Notes: generated from the sequence alone by a model not told the origin. DNA of 64,000 nt from an uncultured Gemmatimonadota bacterium (GCA_902826615.1 CADEFN010000002.1:124001-188000), one strand, 5' to 3'; positions 8,994 to 17,753 are shown, numbered from the stretch's first letter. A program made the numbers and translations.

Positions 8994-9655
8994 CCGTTCG
9001 TATCGCTCCCAGTATTCTCAGCGCCGACTTCGCGCGGCTTGGTGACGACATCGCCATGTGTGTGGAGGCCGGCGCGGACTGGATCCATGTCGACGTCATG
9101 GACGGCTGCTTCGTGCCCAATCTGACCTTTGGTGCCAAGGTCATCGAAACGGTGCGGCGCCTGACGACGTTGCCCGTGGACGTTCACCTGATGGTGGTGG
9201 AGCCCGAGAAATACTTCGATTCGTTTGTGAAGGCCGGTGCCGACCTGCTCACCATACACCAGGAAGTGAGCCCGCACCTGCATCGCCAGCTGACACGCAT
9301 TCGCGAGCTTGGGGCAAAGGCCGGCGTGTCGATCAACCCGTCAACACCGGTCCACACCCTCACTGACGTGGCGGGCGATCTGGACCTCCTTCTCATCATG
9401 TCAGTCAACCCGGGCTTCGGTGGACAGCGCTTCATTCCCGGCGCCCTCGAGAAGATCCGGCAAGCCCGCGCACTGCTGAATGCCGCCGGGAACAGCGCGG
9501 CCCTCGAGGTCGACGGCGGAGTCGCTCGCGACACCATCACCTCCTGCTGGCGCGCCGGCGCCGACACCTTTGTGGCCGGCAACGCCATTTTTGCCGCAGC
9601 GGACCCGCGCGCCGAGGTGGGTGCTCTCCGTCGTTTGTGTTCGGAAGCCGCCTGA
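8990..9655 (+). CDS. rpe: Ribulose-phosphate 3-epimerase
   Basis: Rpe interconverts ribulose 5-phosphate and xylulose 5-phosphate in the pentose phosphate pathway. The 221-residue TIM-barrel protein shows the expected start APSILSADFARLGD, the metal/catalytic region HVDVMDGCFVPNLTFG, then VHLMV, the MSVNPGFGGQRF loop, and the phosphate-binding EVDGGV and GADTFVAGNAIF segments. Length and motifs are normal. It overlaps the PASTA gene by 4 bases. Confidence 0.97.
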   Translation: MTVRIAPSILSADFARLGDDIAMCVEAGADWIHVDVMDGCFVPNLTFGAKVIETVRRLTTLPVDVHLMVVEPEKYFDSFVKAGADLLTIHQEVSPHLHRQLTRIRELGAKAGVSINPSTPVHTLTDVAGDLDLLLIMSVNPGFGGQRFIPGALEKIRQARALLNAAGNSAALEVDGGVARDTITSCWRAGADTFVAGNAIFAAADPRAEVGALRRLCSEAA

Positions 9656-9666
9656 GATTGCTCGTG

Positions 9667-10179
9667 ATGCGCCGGCTCCTCGTGTTCGCTGTCAGTGCGC
9701 TCTGGATCGGCTGCACGCCGTCGTCCACCGTGAGCATCGGGTCGAATGCCCCGGACTTCCGGGCAGCCGTCATTGGCGAACCCGAGCGCTTCAAGGGCAT
9801 CGCTGACTACCGTGGAGAAGTGGTGCTCATCAACCTCTGGGCCACCTGGTGTGTGCCCTGCGTGACGGAGATGCCGAGCATTCAAGCTCTGTACGACAAA
9901 CACGCCGCCAATGGTTTTCGCGTCGTGGGCATTGCCGTTGACGATCCCCCATTTGCCGATCGGGTTGCGACGTTTGTGAAGGAGCACAACCTGACCTTTG
10001 AAATTCTTCACGAGGGGTCGGGGAAGGTGGAGGAGGACTATCGCGCGCGCGGTATCCCCGCCACGTACATCATCGGACGCGATGGTCGCATCCGGGTGAT
10101 CCGCCAGGGCGCCGCCGACTGGGACACACCGGCCAACTCGGCGCTTGTTACCCGCCTTCTCGCCGCGCCGCGGCCGTGA
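9667..10179 (+). CDS. TlpA-like thioredoxin lipoprotein
   Basis: A 170-residue thioredoxin-fold protein of the TlpA/ResA group. A short signal ends in a lipobox-like WIGC cysteine, so it is probably anchored by lipid and faces the periplasm. The redox active site is WCVPC within NLWATWCVPCVTEM, and a cis-proline region GIPATYIIG follows. Such proteins reduce disulfides, for example in cytochrome c maturation. The GTG at 9637 lies inside rpe; the ATG at 9667 gives a proper signal peptide. It overlaps tsaD by 4 bases. Confidence 0.9.
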   Translation: MRRLLVFAVSALWIGCTPSSTVSIGSNAPDFRAAVIGEPERFKGIADYRGEVVLINLWATWCVPCVTEMPSIQALYDKHAANGFRVVGIAVDDPPFADRVATFVKEHNLTFEILHEGSGKVEEDYRARGIPATYIIGRDGRIRVIRQGAADWDTPANSALVTRLLAAPRP

Positions 10180-11222
10180 CGCTGGTCCTCGGTATCGAGA
10201 CGTCGTGTGACGAAACCTCGGCGAGTGTGGTCGAACGCCGCGGCGCCGAGGTGGTGCTTCGCTCCCTGGTGATCCTCTCGCAAGACGTGCATCGCATCTT
10301 TGGCGGAGTAGTCCCCGAAATCGCCTCGCGAGCCCATCTCACCTCCATTGTCCCGATGGTGCAGCGTGCGTTAGGCGATGCCGGACTGGCGCCTAGCGAT
10401 ATGGACGCCGTAGCGGTTACCCACGCCCCCGGCCTGGTGGGCGCGTTACTGGTGGGCGTTGGATATGCCAAGGGGCTCGCCGCTGCATCAGGCAAAGCGC
10501 TGGTTGGGGTGCACCACATGGAGGGGCATCTCTTTGCCACCTCTCTGGACCAGCCTGACGCTGTTCCGCCCTTTGTGGCCCTCCTGGTTTCGGGGGGGCA
10601 CACGATGCTCCTGGATGTACCGGACTGGGGCACGTATCACCTGCTTGGCACCACTCGGGACGACGCCGCCGGAGAGGCATTCGACAAGGTCGGAAAACTG
10701 CTCGGGCTGCCGTATCCCGGGGGGCCACATGTCGAACGGCTCGCGGCAACCGGAGAGCCAAGGCGATTCCGCTTCACCCGCCCCATGCTCCGGCGCGACC
10801 AGCAGCCCGCAGACCCGGACTTCTATGACGTCTCCTTCAGCGGGCTCAAGACGGCCGTCCGTCTCGCCGTCCAGGACAGCGCCAATCTCGCGGATGACCG
10901 GGCTCACATCGCCCGCGGATTTCAGGACGCCCTCATAGACACCCTGGTCGCCAAGACCATGCGCGCAGTAAAGCGCCATAACCGCCCTCGCATTGTGCTG
11001 GGCGGGGGCGTGGCGTGTAACACCACGCTGGTGCGTGCCATGCAGGCCGCCGCCGATTCGTTAGGCGCCCGGGTGTTCGCGCCCTCCCCCCGCCTGGCCA
11101 CCGACAATGCTGCCATGATCGCCCGCGCCGGGTTGTTCCACTTCGAGCGTGGTGTCCGCGATCCACTCGACCTGAGCGCCTTCGCCCAGCGCCCAATTCC
11201 CGGACTGCAGCCGAGGGACTAA
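10176..11222 (+). CDS. tsaD: tRNA N6-threonylcarbamoyladenosine transferase TsaD
   Basis: TsaD transfers the threonylcarbamoyl group to A37 of ANN-decoding tRNAs, working with TsaB, TsaC and TsaE. The 348-residue ASKHA-fold protein starts with the family N-terminus LGIETSCDETSASVV, has the metal-binding HHMEGHL motif, and shows ALLVSGGHT and GGGVACNTTL. The GTG start overlaps the thioredoxin gene. Partner genes tsaB, tsaC and tsaE are not in the window. Two TTA-GG pairs lie at about 10370 and 11060. Confidence 0.97.
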   Translation: MTLVLGIETSCDETSASVVERRGAEVVLRSLVILSQDVHRIFGGVVPEIASRAHLTSIVPMVQRALGDAGLAPSDMDAVAVTHAPGLVGALLVGVGYAKGLAAASGKALVGVHHMEGHLFATSLDQPDAVPPFVALLVSGGHTMLLDVPDWGTYHLLGTTRDDAAGEAFDKVGKLLGLPYPGGPHVERLAATGEPRRFRFTRPMLRRDQQPADPDFYDVSFSGLKTAVRLAVQDSANLADDRAHIARGFQDALIDTLVAKTMRAVKRHNRPRIVLGGGVACNTTLVRAMQAAADSLGARVFAPSPRLATDNAAMIARAGLFHFERGVRDPLDLSAFAQRPIPGLQPRD

Positions 11223-11232
11223 GCTTCGCCTC

Positions 11233-12081
11233 ATGCCCACCACGGTCCTTCCCTTCGAGATCCCACTCGGCCCCCTCCCCCTCACGGGGTTCGGGATCGC
11301 CGTGTTCATGGGATTCGCCATTTCGCAGGTCATTTCGCAGCGCGAATTGATGCGCCGCGGGCACTTGTCCGACGCCGAAGCCATGCCGGACCTGATCCTG
11401 GCGGCGGTGATCGGTACCCTGATTGGCGGAAAGCTCTACTACTCCGCTGTAGTCACCAAGGACTGGAGCGACCTGCTCAGCCGCGCCGGTTTTGTCTTCT
11501 GGGGCGGCTTCATGGGGTCGGTGCTTCTTTGCTGGCTCTTTATCAAGTGGAAGAAGCTCTCCTTCCCTCGCTTTGCCGACGTGTCGGGCGTTGCCATCGC
11601 CGCGGGGTATTCGGTGGGACGAACCGGCTGCTGGGCGGTAGGTGATGACTATGGCCGCCCCTGGGATGGCCCACTCGCCGTGATGTTTCCTCAGGGCGCT
11701 CCGCCTAGCACCGCGTTTCATATGAACCGGAGCTTTGGTGTGCCCATCCCCGAAGGGGTCTCACCCGAGACCGTGCTCGCTGTGCACCCCACGCAGTTGT
11801 ACGAGACGGCGCTCGGGTTTGTGATGTTTCTCATCCTGTGGCGCCTGCGAGACCACAAACATGCAGAAGGCTGGCTGTTTGGTGTCTACTGCGTTCTCGC
11901 GGGACTCGAGCGCTTTTTCATCGAGTTCTTCCGCGCCAAGGATGACCGCTTCTTCGGTCCACTCACGGCCGCACAGGTGATCGGCCTTACCATCATGGCG
12001 ATTGGTGTTGTGCTGATGGTGGTGCGCCGTCAAACCGGTCCGGGGCGCCCGGGCATCTACGCGGCCACGGCTCAGGCCTGA
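11233..12081 (+). CDS. lgt: Prolipoprotein diacylglyceryl transferase Lgt
   Basis: Lgt attaches diacylglycerol from phosphatidylglycerol to the lipobox cysteine of prolipoproteins at the inner membrane. The 282-residue protein has several hydrophobic segments, the GRTGCWAVGDDYG stretch at the position of the Lgt signature (canonical GRxGNFxN, so divergent here), HPTQLYE, and the late ERFFIEFFR arginine region. It is smaller in the loop after the signature than proteobacterial Lgt but complete. A TAAGCT hexamer 7 bases before its ATG overlaps the tsaD stop and could be an internal promoter. Confidence 0.9.
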   Translation: MPTTVLPFEIPLGPLPLTGFGIAVFMGFAISQVISQRELMRRGHLSDAEAMPDLILAAVIGTLIGGKLYYSAVVTKDWSDLLSRAGFVFWGGFMGSVLLCWLFIKWKKLSFPRFADVSGVAIAAGYSVGRTGCWAVGDDYGRPWDGPLAVMFPQGAPPSTAFHMNRSFGVPIPEGVSPETVLAVHPTQLYETALGFVMFLILWRLRDHKHAEGWLFGVYCVLAGLERFFIEFFRAKDDRFFGPLTAAQVIGLTIMAIGVVLMVVRRQTGPGRPGIYAATAQA

Positions 12082-12116
12082 CCACTCAGTAGCTGAGTGG
12101 CCTTGAGGCCACTCAG
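12082..12116. terminator. Alternative-hairpin terminator between convergent genes
   Basis: Three complementary arms occur in a row: CCACTCAG (12082-12089), CTGAGTGGCC (12093-12102) and GGCCACTCAG (12107-12116). The middle arm can pair with the left arm (8 bp, 3-base loop) or with the right arm (10 bp, TTGA loop), but not both at once. There is no U-run on either side. It lies between lgt and the FTR1 gene, and the right arm covers the FTR1 stop codon. Confidence 0.65.
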
Positions 12117-14296
12117 CTGTGCTCCTCCACCACGAGCGACTGCTCCATCTCCTGGACTTTGCGCTCCAGGGCGTCGACACGCGAGTCGAGTACGGTATCG
12201 GTGCCCGAGGTAACGGGCGGCACCGCGGGGACAGTCTGTACAATCGTTGGCAGCGCGACCGACCGGGTGGGCCAGAAGGTCTTGAGGAGCGCAAAGGCCA
12301 GCAGCAGCACCAGCACCGCCTGAGCCAGTAACGTCTCCACACTCGGATAGAGGCCCATCGCTTCCACATGTGGCCAGCCGGGAAGCACCGTGATGGACAT
12401 GACGTTGCCCTCCTGCAGCTCGCGGACGCCCTTCCCCATGAACACGAAGGCCATGTAGTACAGGAGCCCGGAGGTCACGGCAAAAAACGGCCGCAGCGGC
12501 AGCCGCACACCGTACCGGTAGAAGAGCATGAAGACAATGGCCAGCGCCCCGAAGCCGGTCAGCATGCCTAACGAAATGGGGAGTCCGGTGCCCTCGCGCA
12601 GCAGAGCCTGATAAAATAACGCCGTCTCCGCCCCTTCACGATACACGGCCAGGAACGCCACCACCGTCAGGGCTCGCCCGCCCCCGCGCTGCAGTGCGTC
12701 GTTGACCTTCTCGCGGATGAACTGCTGCCACTTGGCCGCCTCCACCTTGGAGATGAGCCAGTAACTCACACTGAAGAGCACGGCCACGGCCACCAGCATG
12801 GTGGCCCCTTCGATGATCTCGCGGGTCGCCGGCAATGCGCGCAGGATGGTGGCCAGCACCACCGCCGACACACCACTCGCCACCAGCGCGGCCCCGACAC
12901 CAATCCAGATGGACCGCAGCCGCTCACGATGTCCCGTCTTGATCAGGAAGGTGACCACGGCGCCGATCACCAGAATGGCTTCGAACCCCTCGCGCAGGAT
13001 GATGAGGAACGACTGGAAGAAGTTGCCCCAGAAGCCGCTGGCCGGCTGGACGAGTTCCAGCACCTGCGGCATCCCGGCTTCGATGGCGTTACGCGCCCGT
13101 TCGGCGGAGCGGGTATCAGCCGCCTTGACCGCTCCCTTGAAGTCGGCGAAGAGCCGTTCCAGGCTCGCCACTAACCCGGGATTGCGTGCGCGGGCCGGTG
13201 TCTCCAGCGGCTCGAACGCGATGTACGCGTCAAAGGCGCGATCCCCGGCCTCGTTGCGGCGCCCCGTGCGCGCGGCGTTGAGCGACTCGTCGAGCAGCGC
13301 CATCACCCGCGCCGCCACGGCCGGTGCATCGCTCGCGTCAGGCGCGGTAACGGCAGTGGGCACATCGTTGAGCGCCAGTGTGCGCACATGTGCCACCAGA
13401 TGCATAACATCACTCGCCGAGAGATCGCGGCTTGGCGGCATGGCGGTGCCAATCACTCCATCACGAATGGCAGCCGCGATTTGCGCATCGCTCCGCTCCA
13501 CCTGCCAGGTGAGGGACTGCAGCTCAACGGGAATTTTTGCGAGCGCGGCAGTGAGTGCACCATCGGAGGCACCAAGTGATCCGTGACACCCGGCGCAGCG
13601 CTGCAAGTAGAGCCCCTGCCCCGGTGCGACGTTGGAAGGCGCGCGCAGTGAGTTGATGTACGCCACGAGATTCCAGCGCTGATCGGGCGAGAGATTCGCT
13701 GCCCATCCCGCCATGGACGTCCCGGCAATCCCTACCGAAATGATGCGATACATCAGGGCCGGTGTCGCATCGATCATTGCCGTGGCGTCACCGACCGGCG
13801 CCGGGGGTGGATTGAGTCCTGCCGCCTGCGGACCATCGCCCTTGCCCTGTGCTCCATGGCACGAGGCACAGTTGGCCTCATACAACACCCGACCGGCCGA
13901 TGGATCGAGACGCTGGGTGGGCATCTCCAGCGCCGCGTCGGCGCCTAACGCTTGCACAAAGCGTCCGTGAATCTCCCGGAGGCCCGATGGCGCCATCTGG
14001 GCCGACACCGCCTGCGAAAGGGTATCAAGCAACGCCTGGAGCAGCGGTACACGGGGTCCACTCAACCGCGACGCCACATCGCGCGCGTCGGCCAGGAAGG
14101 TCACCGCCTCTTCATACTCGATGTCCGAGACCAGCTTTCCCGCTTCGTCCACCGCCAGCCCATACTCCGCCACCGCCACGCTGACGATGCTCGCCACCCG
14201 CTGCGCAGGTCGCTCCTGAGCACCTGATGCCCCCCCCGTAAGCGCGACGCAGACCCCTGCGGCCACGCCCATCCAATAGATGCGGGAAGCTCTCAA
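12113..14296 (-). CDS. Cytochrome c-FTR1 fusion, iron permease
   Basis: A 727-residue fusion. After a signal peptide (about 1-26) and a helical region come two c-type haem sites, CASCH (143-147) and CAGCH (234-238), with probable axial methionines in GTSMAG and GTAMPPS. A second helical linker leads to an FTR1-type permease with about seven membrane segments from residue 425 on. The permease carries the paired iron-binding motifs REGFE (435-439) and REGAE (553-557). FTR1 proteins import iron coupled to oxidation; the attached cytochrome probably takes the electron from ferrous iron. The TTG start is chosen because GAGG lies 6 bases upstream; an ATG at 14272 is the alternative. Confidence 0.9.
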   Translation of the reverse strand: MRASRIYWMGVAAGVCVALTGGASGAQERPAQRVASIVSVAVAEYGLAVDEAGKLVSDIEYEEAVTFLADARDVASRLSGPRVPLLQALLDTLSQAVSAQMAPSGLREIHGRFVQALGADAALEMPTQRLDPSAGRVLYEANCASCHGAQGKGDGPQAAGLNPPPAPVGDATAMIDATPALMYRIISVGIAGTSMAGWAANLSPDQRWNLVAYINSLRAPSNVAPGQGLYLQRCAGCHGSLGASDGALTAALAKIPVELQSLTWQVERSDAQIAAAIRDGVIGTAMPPSRDLSASDVMHLVAHVRTLALNDVPTAVTAPDASDAPAVAARVMALLDESLNAARTGRRNEAGDRAFDAYIAFEPLETPARARNPGLVASLERLFADFKGAVKAADTRSAERARNAIEAGMPQVLELVQPASGFWGNFFQSFLIILREGFEAILVIGAVVTFLIKTGHRERLRSIWIGVGAALVASGVSAVVLATILRALPATREIIEGATMLVAVAVLFSVSYWLISKVEAAKWQQFIREKVNDALQRGGGRALTVVAFLAVYREGAETALFYQALLREGTGLPISLGMLTGFGALAIVFMLFYRYGVRLPLRPFFAVTSGLLYYMAFVFMGKGVRELQEGNVMSITVLPGWPHVEAMGLYPSVETLLAQAVLVLLLAFALLKTFWPTRSVALPTIVQTVPAVPPVTSGTDTVLDSRVDALERKVQEMEQSLVVEEHS

Positions 14297-14327
14297 GCGG
14301 TACCTCGAACCGGAAAATGGAGGCTGG

Positions 14328-14333
14328 AAGATA
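14328..14333 (-). promoter_or_regulatory. Possible -10 hexamer for the FTR1 gene
   Basis: TATCTT on the minus strand, about 31 bases before the TTG start at 14296. It would give a leader of roughly 25 bases containing the GAGG ribosome-binding site. I see no clear -35 hexamer. Confidence 0.3.
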
Positions 14334-14353
14334 GCCGAGTGTTTCTATCGGGA

Positions 14354-14752
14354 CTAGAGAGGATCTGGAAGACGTTCGGCGATTGCGGTGGCGATGGCTG
14401 ACGTATCTCCATGTGTCATCGAGAGATGGACTTTGGTCACACCCAGCACCGCCGCCCGCGCCCGGGCGCGGCCATGGAGCACGAGCATTGGGCGGCGGTG
14501 TTCGTCGTGCGCCACTTCCATCTCCCGCCAGCCGATCGCACGGGCCTCGAACGAACCCGCCAGGGCCTTGAAGGCAGCCTCCTTGGCGGCCACGCGGGCA
14601 GCAATGTGCCGAACGGGGTCCCGCATTTTCAAGCAGTAATTCTGCTCATCCTTCGTAAGCAGCCGCTCGCAGACCCGGGCGACGCCGAGCCTGTCCAGCA
14701 TGCCCCGGATCCGCTCCAGGTCCACAATGTCTACACCAAGCCCGACGATCAT
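14354..14752 (-). CDS. acpS: Holo-[acyl-carrier-protein] synthase
   Basis: AcpS moves the 4'-phosphopantetheine arm from coenzyme A to acyl carrier protein. The 132-residue protein shows both family motifs: GVDIVDLERI with the magnesium-binding Asp near residue 8, and AAKEAAFKAL with the Glu/Lys pair around residues 57-62. The C-terminal strand VHLSMTHGDTSAIA is also typical. It is the last gene of a minus-strand operon and overlaps the preceding hypothetical gene by 4 bases. No acyl carrier protein gene is nearby. Confidence 0.95.
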   Translation of the reverse strand: MIVGLGVDIVDLERIRGMLDRLGVARVCERLLTKDEQNYCLKMRDPVRHIAARVAAKEAAFKALAGSFEARAIGWREMEVAHDEHRRPMLVLHGRARARAAVLGVTKVHLSMTHGDTSAIATAIAERLPDPL

Positions 14753-15447
14753 CCTGACGTGAGGTGGGGCGCCATGGCATGCCAGGCGCGGTCGGCCTCA
14801 AGGAAAACCCTCCGCAACCGGTGCGTCCAGCCGCGCCAGGCCAGGAATCTCGAACCATCCGCCGCGCCTAGCAGTGCCTCGGCGGCGGAATCGAGCTCGG
14901 CAAGGCGAGCGATCAGCCCTTCGGCGCCCTCTTCCAGATGCGCCTCGAGGGCTCGGCGACGTGGTGGCGAATCGGGGTGGCGCTGGGCCGCCCATTGCTG
15001 AATGCTCAACTGGAGCCGATCGGCCATTTCGGCCGCGTTGAGTTGCGTGACGCGACGCTCGGGAGCATCGGGCTCTTCCACCCGTCGTCTCGCCGCGAGG
15101 AGGGGACCGAGAAAGCGGGTTTGCCACTCCGCCGCCGGCCCTGCCTGTGGACGGAGAGACCGCAGTCCTCGCGTCACCTCGGGTACGGGACAGGCATGTT
15201 CGACGATCATGGCCCACACCCTCGGCAACTCGGTGCTGCCATGAAGGACCAGTGCGTCTGGCGTGCGGTACAGGACCAGTTGCTCTCGCGTGAGGGTGGC
15301 GTCGCTGAGGGAGCGCCAGGCAATTTCGGCGTTGTCCAACTCGATGCCGTCAGCATGCAGGATCAGGCGGGCCACCCCCCTGACATCGCGCCCGGCCCAT
15401 CGACCCATCACCGTGACGTCCGGTACGGTGATCAGGACGTCAGGCAT
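14749..15447 (-). CDS. Hypothetical protein with PH-like N-terminal domain
   Basis: The 232-residue protein was not assigned to a named family. Residues 1-90 alternate strand-like stretches (RGVARLILHADGIELD, AEIAWRSLSDATL, QLVLYRTPDALVLHGS) and end in a helix, as in bacterial PH-like domains; this is a guess from pattern only. The rest is helix-rich and basic (RRRVEEPDAPERR, LEAHLEEGAEGLIARL), with no membrane segment or signal peptide, so it is probably cytosolic. Its ATG overlaps the CYTH gene by 8 bases and its end overlaps acpS by 4, so it is co-translated with both. Confidence 0.75.
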   Translation of the reverse strand: MPDVLITVPDVTVMGRWAGRDVRGVARLILHADGIELDNAEIAWRSLSDATLTREQLVLYRTPDALVLHGSTELPRVWAMIVEHACPVPEVTRGLRSLRPQAGPAAEWQTRFLGPLLAARRRVEEPDAPERRVTQLNAAEMADRLQLSIQQWAAQRHPDSPPRRRALEAHLEEGAEGLIARLAELDSAAEALLGAADGSRFLAWRGWTHRLRRVFLEADRAWHAMAPHLTSG

Positions 15448-16033
15448 CGTCGAGTTTGTATGTGGACACCGCCGCGAGTTCCCTGGCACACAAGGCCGCG
15501 CGTTGTCCGGTGCGGGCCTCGAAGCGGAGGGCGAAATCGGAGAGTCGTTCGGTGGTGAAGCCGGCACGCGGGAGACCGAGTACCGCGATGGCGTGTTCGA
15601 TGGCGTCGGGCTCCCCTTCCACTTCGGCGAGGACATCCATGCGTGGATACCACTCCAGCCGCACCATGGCGGCGCCGAGCATGAACACCTCGACCTCACG
15701 CTCGATTTCGCGCGTGACCACGTAACCTAACGACAGCAGCATCCGGTGGATGACATCGGCATCGGCCACTTCGGTGCCGATTTCCTCTCGCACCTTGAAG
15801 CCATCGGGGTAGCTGGTGGGTCCCTTGAAGTCGAGCTGCGCGCTGGCCCGCACGCGGTCGTCGAGGAGCCGCAACCGCAGCACTTCGTCGCGCTGGCGCA
15901 AGGCGTACCCCGGGGTGTCATACCGCCGGTCAACCATGGCACCGCGAAAGGCACGCGTGGCTCCTGCGCGTTCCAGCAGCACACGCGCCGCATCCGGATC
16001 GGCTATCACACCCTTGAGCTCCACCTCACGCAT
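15440..16033 (-). CDS. CYTH-domain protein (class IV adenylate cyclase/ThTPase-like)
   Basis: The 197-residue protein starts MREVELKG, containing the ExExK motif that gives CYTH enzymes their name, and then alternates charged strands (RYDTPGYALRQRDEVLRLR, LDFKGP, KVREEI, VEREVEVF-like, LEWYPRMDVLAEVEGEP). CYTH proteins bind triphosphates within a beta tunnel and act as class IV adenylate cyclases, thiamine triphosphatases or inorganic triphosphatases. The CyaB-like length fits here, but the substrate is not decidable. It overlaps the HAD gene by 8 bases. ATG 16033 is preferred over longer frames that enter the HAD gene. Confidence 0.88.
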   Translation of the reverse strand: MREVELKGVIADPDAARVLLERAGATRAFRGAMVDRRYDTPGYALRQRDEVLRLRLLDDRVRASAQLDFKGPTSYPDGFKVREEIGTEVADADVIHRMLLSLGYVVTREIEREVEVFMLGAAMVRLEWYPRMDVLAEVEGEPDAIEHAIAVLGLPRAGFTTERLSDFALRFEARTGQRAALCARELAAVSTYKLDDA

Positions 16034-16718
16034 CGTCGATCGCCTGCATGATCGCCATGGTATCGATGAGCGTTGGAAAGACCGCTGCCGGGCTGTGGGC
16101 CTCCAGATCGCTGACGCTGTAGTGACCGGTGGCCACGGCAATGGCACGGGCCCCGACGTCGCGACCACAATGGATATCGGCCGGTGTGTCACCGATGATG
16201 ATGACCCGGTCACCCGGCACGTCAACACCTAACGACTCGCCCGCCCGCTGCATGGCGATGGCAGGCAGTGCGGGCCGATGTTCGTGATCGGAGCCATACG
16301 CCCCGAGCCGGAAACGCTCCGGCGCCACCTGGACCGCGCGCAACTTTTTGTTGGCCCCCTCCACCACGTTCCCGGTGAGGAGCCCGATTACGCGATCGCT
16401 GCGTTCCTCGAGTGCCGCGAGCAATTCGAGAACCCCGTCGTACCGGAAGACGGCTCCTCCCGGCGCCTCCAGCTCGGCGTTGAGCCGGTCGAGATATTCA
16501 CGCAGCACCGCGGGAAGACGCGCGTCGATGTCCGCGTCCGCCACGCCACATTCCCGCATCGACTCGCGGACAATCTGCACGTCGGTTTTTCCATCGTAGC
16601 GATACGACGGTGGGCCAGCAGCCCCGAAGTGCGCGACCAGGGCCCCCTCCATCGCCCGGCGGCCCGCACCGGTGGTCCAGAGGATCGTGCCATCAATATC
16701 AAACAGTACCAGTTTCAC
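16026..16718 (-). CDS. HAD-superfamily phosphatase (phosphoglycolate phosphatase-like)
   Basis: The 230-residue protein shows a full HAD core: motif I LFDIDGTIL with both aspartates, motif II LLTGN, a lysine-bearing motif III region, and motif IV IIIGDTPADIHCG. The cap between motifs I and II is the alpha-helical C1 type. It probably hydrolyses a small phosphate ester; phosphoglycolate phosphatase is the nearest well-known activity, without proof. It lies 18 bases after the EamA gene in the same operon. A second, atypical HAD protein is at 42669. Confidence 0.88.
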   Translation of the reverse strand: MKLVLFDIDGTILWTTGAGRRAMEGALVAHFGAAGPPSYRYDGKTDVQIVRESMRECGVADADIDARLPAVLREYLDRLNAELEAPGGAVFRYDGVLELLAALEERSDRVIGLLTGNVVEGANKKLRAVQVAPERFRLGAYGSDHEHRPALPAIAMQRAGESLGVDVPGDRVIIIGDTPADIHCGRDVGARAIAVATGHYSVSDLEAHSPAAVFPTLIDTMAIMQAIDDA

Positions 16719-16736
16719 GCATGCGCTCCGGTCTCG

Positions 16737-17687
16737 TCAGGCTTCGGCAGGTTCGGCGGCCGACCGCGTGGTCAGCAGCCCGGTTATGATCAGAACAGCA
16801 CCGGCCAGCTGCGCCGATGTAGGCCTTTCGCGGAGCAGTCCCCAGGCCACGGCCATCGCGATGATGGGCTGCAGGTTGGAGTACATCGCGGTACGCGTGG
16901 GGCCGAGCACTTTCAGGCCCCGGTAGTAGAAGAGGTACGCCACCACCATCGCGATGAGGCAGGAATACGTCAGCGCGAGGTACACGGTGCCCGGGATGGT
17001 GCTCCATTCGATGCGCAGGATCGCCGGAATGCCGACCGCCACCGCCACCACCGCGCCGCCCGCCATGGTGTAGCCCCCGAGATGCCAGGGCTCGATATGG
17101 TCCGAGTATCGCTTGATGTTCACGGCGTACACCGCCCAGCTCATCGCGCCAAGCAGAATCAGAATCACACCGGCCACGCTGTCTTCGCCGGCCGAGGCGC
17201 TGACCGCGCCATAGGCCACGATGGCGCACCCGCCAATCTGCAGCGCCACGCCAAGCCACTGCCGCGTCGTCAGAATCTCGGTGCGCATCATCCGGCCGAG
17301 GATGGCCACAAAGGCCGGGGTCGACGCGACGAGCAGGGCCGCGGTGGCCACACGCGCACGCACCAGACCCATGATGAAAAAGGTCTGGTACACCCCGTTT
17401 CCTAACATTCCGAGGATGATGAGTTCCCGGATTTCCTTGCGCGTGGGAGGCGTCGTGCGCAGGGCACGCGCCACCCCGAGCTGCGCGGCCGCCGCGCCGG
17501 GAATACGCAAGCCGTTGATCGCCAGCGCCCCGATGAACCCCGACGTGTACTTCAGCACGGAGAAGTTGAGCCCCCACAGGAGGGCCATGAGCATGAGGAG
17601 CACATCGGTGTGCCAGCGCGTACGATCCGGCGCCCGGTCCTGGAGCGAAGCTGCGGAGGCGGGCACCGCCTCGGAAGTCACTGACAT
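16737..17687 (-). CDS. EamA-family (DMT) inner-membrane transporter
   Basis: A 316-residue protein with ten predicted membrane helices arranged as two EamA repeats (about residues 30-160 and 175-305). Typical marks are ALLWGLNFSVLKY at the first helix and LTYSCLIAMVVAYLFYYRGLKVLGPTRTAMYSNLQPIIA in two blocks of the second repeat. Drug/metabolite transporters of this type export amino acids, nucleobases or drugs; the substrate is unknown. It heads the five-gene operon ending in acpS and is divergent from the gene at 17766. Confidence 0.92.
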   Translation of the reverse strand: MSVTSEAVPASAASLQDRAPDRTRWHTDVLLMLMALLWGLNFSVLKYTSGFIGALAINGLRIPGAAAAQLGVARALRTTPPTRKEIRELIILGMLGNGVYQTFFIMGLVRARVATAALLVASTPAFVAILGRMMRTEILTTRQWLGVALQIGGCAIVAYGAVSASAGEDSVAGVILILLGAMSWAVYAVNIKRYSDHIEPWHLGGYTMAGGAVVAVAVGIPAILRIEWSTIPGTVYLALTYSCLIAMVVAYLFYYRGLKVLGPTRTAMYSNLQPIIAMAVAWGLLRERPTSAQLAGAVLIITGLLTTRSAAEPAEA

Positions 17688-17693
17688 GCGCGA

Positions 17694-17699
17694 AAGTTA
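17694..17699 (-). promoter_or_regulatory. Possible leaderless -10 hexamer for the EamA operon
   Basis: On the minus strand TAACTT ends 6 bases before the ATG at 17687. It faces a TATCTT at 17754-17759 for the divergent gene, so the 78-base gap may hold two leaderless promoters. Confidence 0.4.
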
Positions 17700-17753
17700 C
17701 GCGTTCTCGACCACGCATTGCACCGCATCTCTTATCCACAGGCGCCAACCAGG

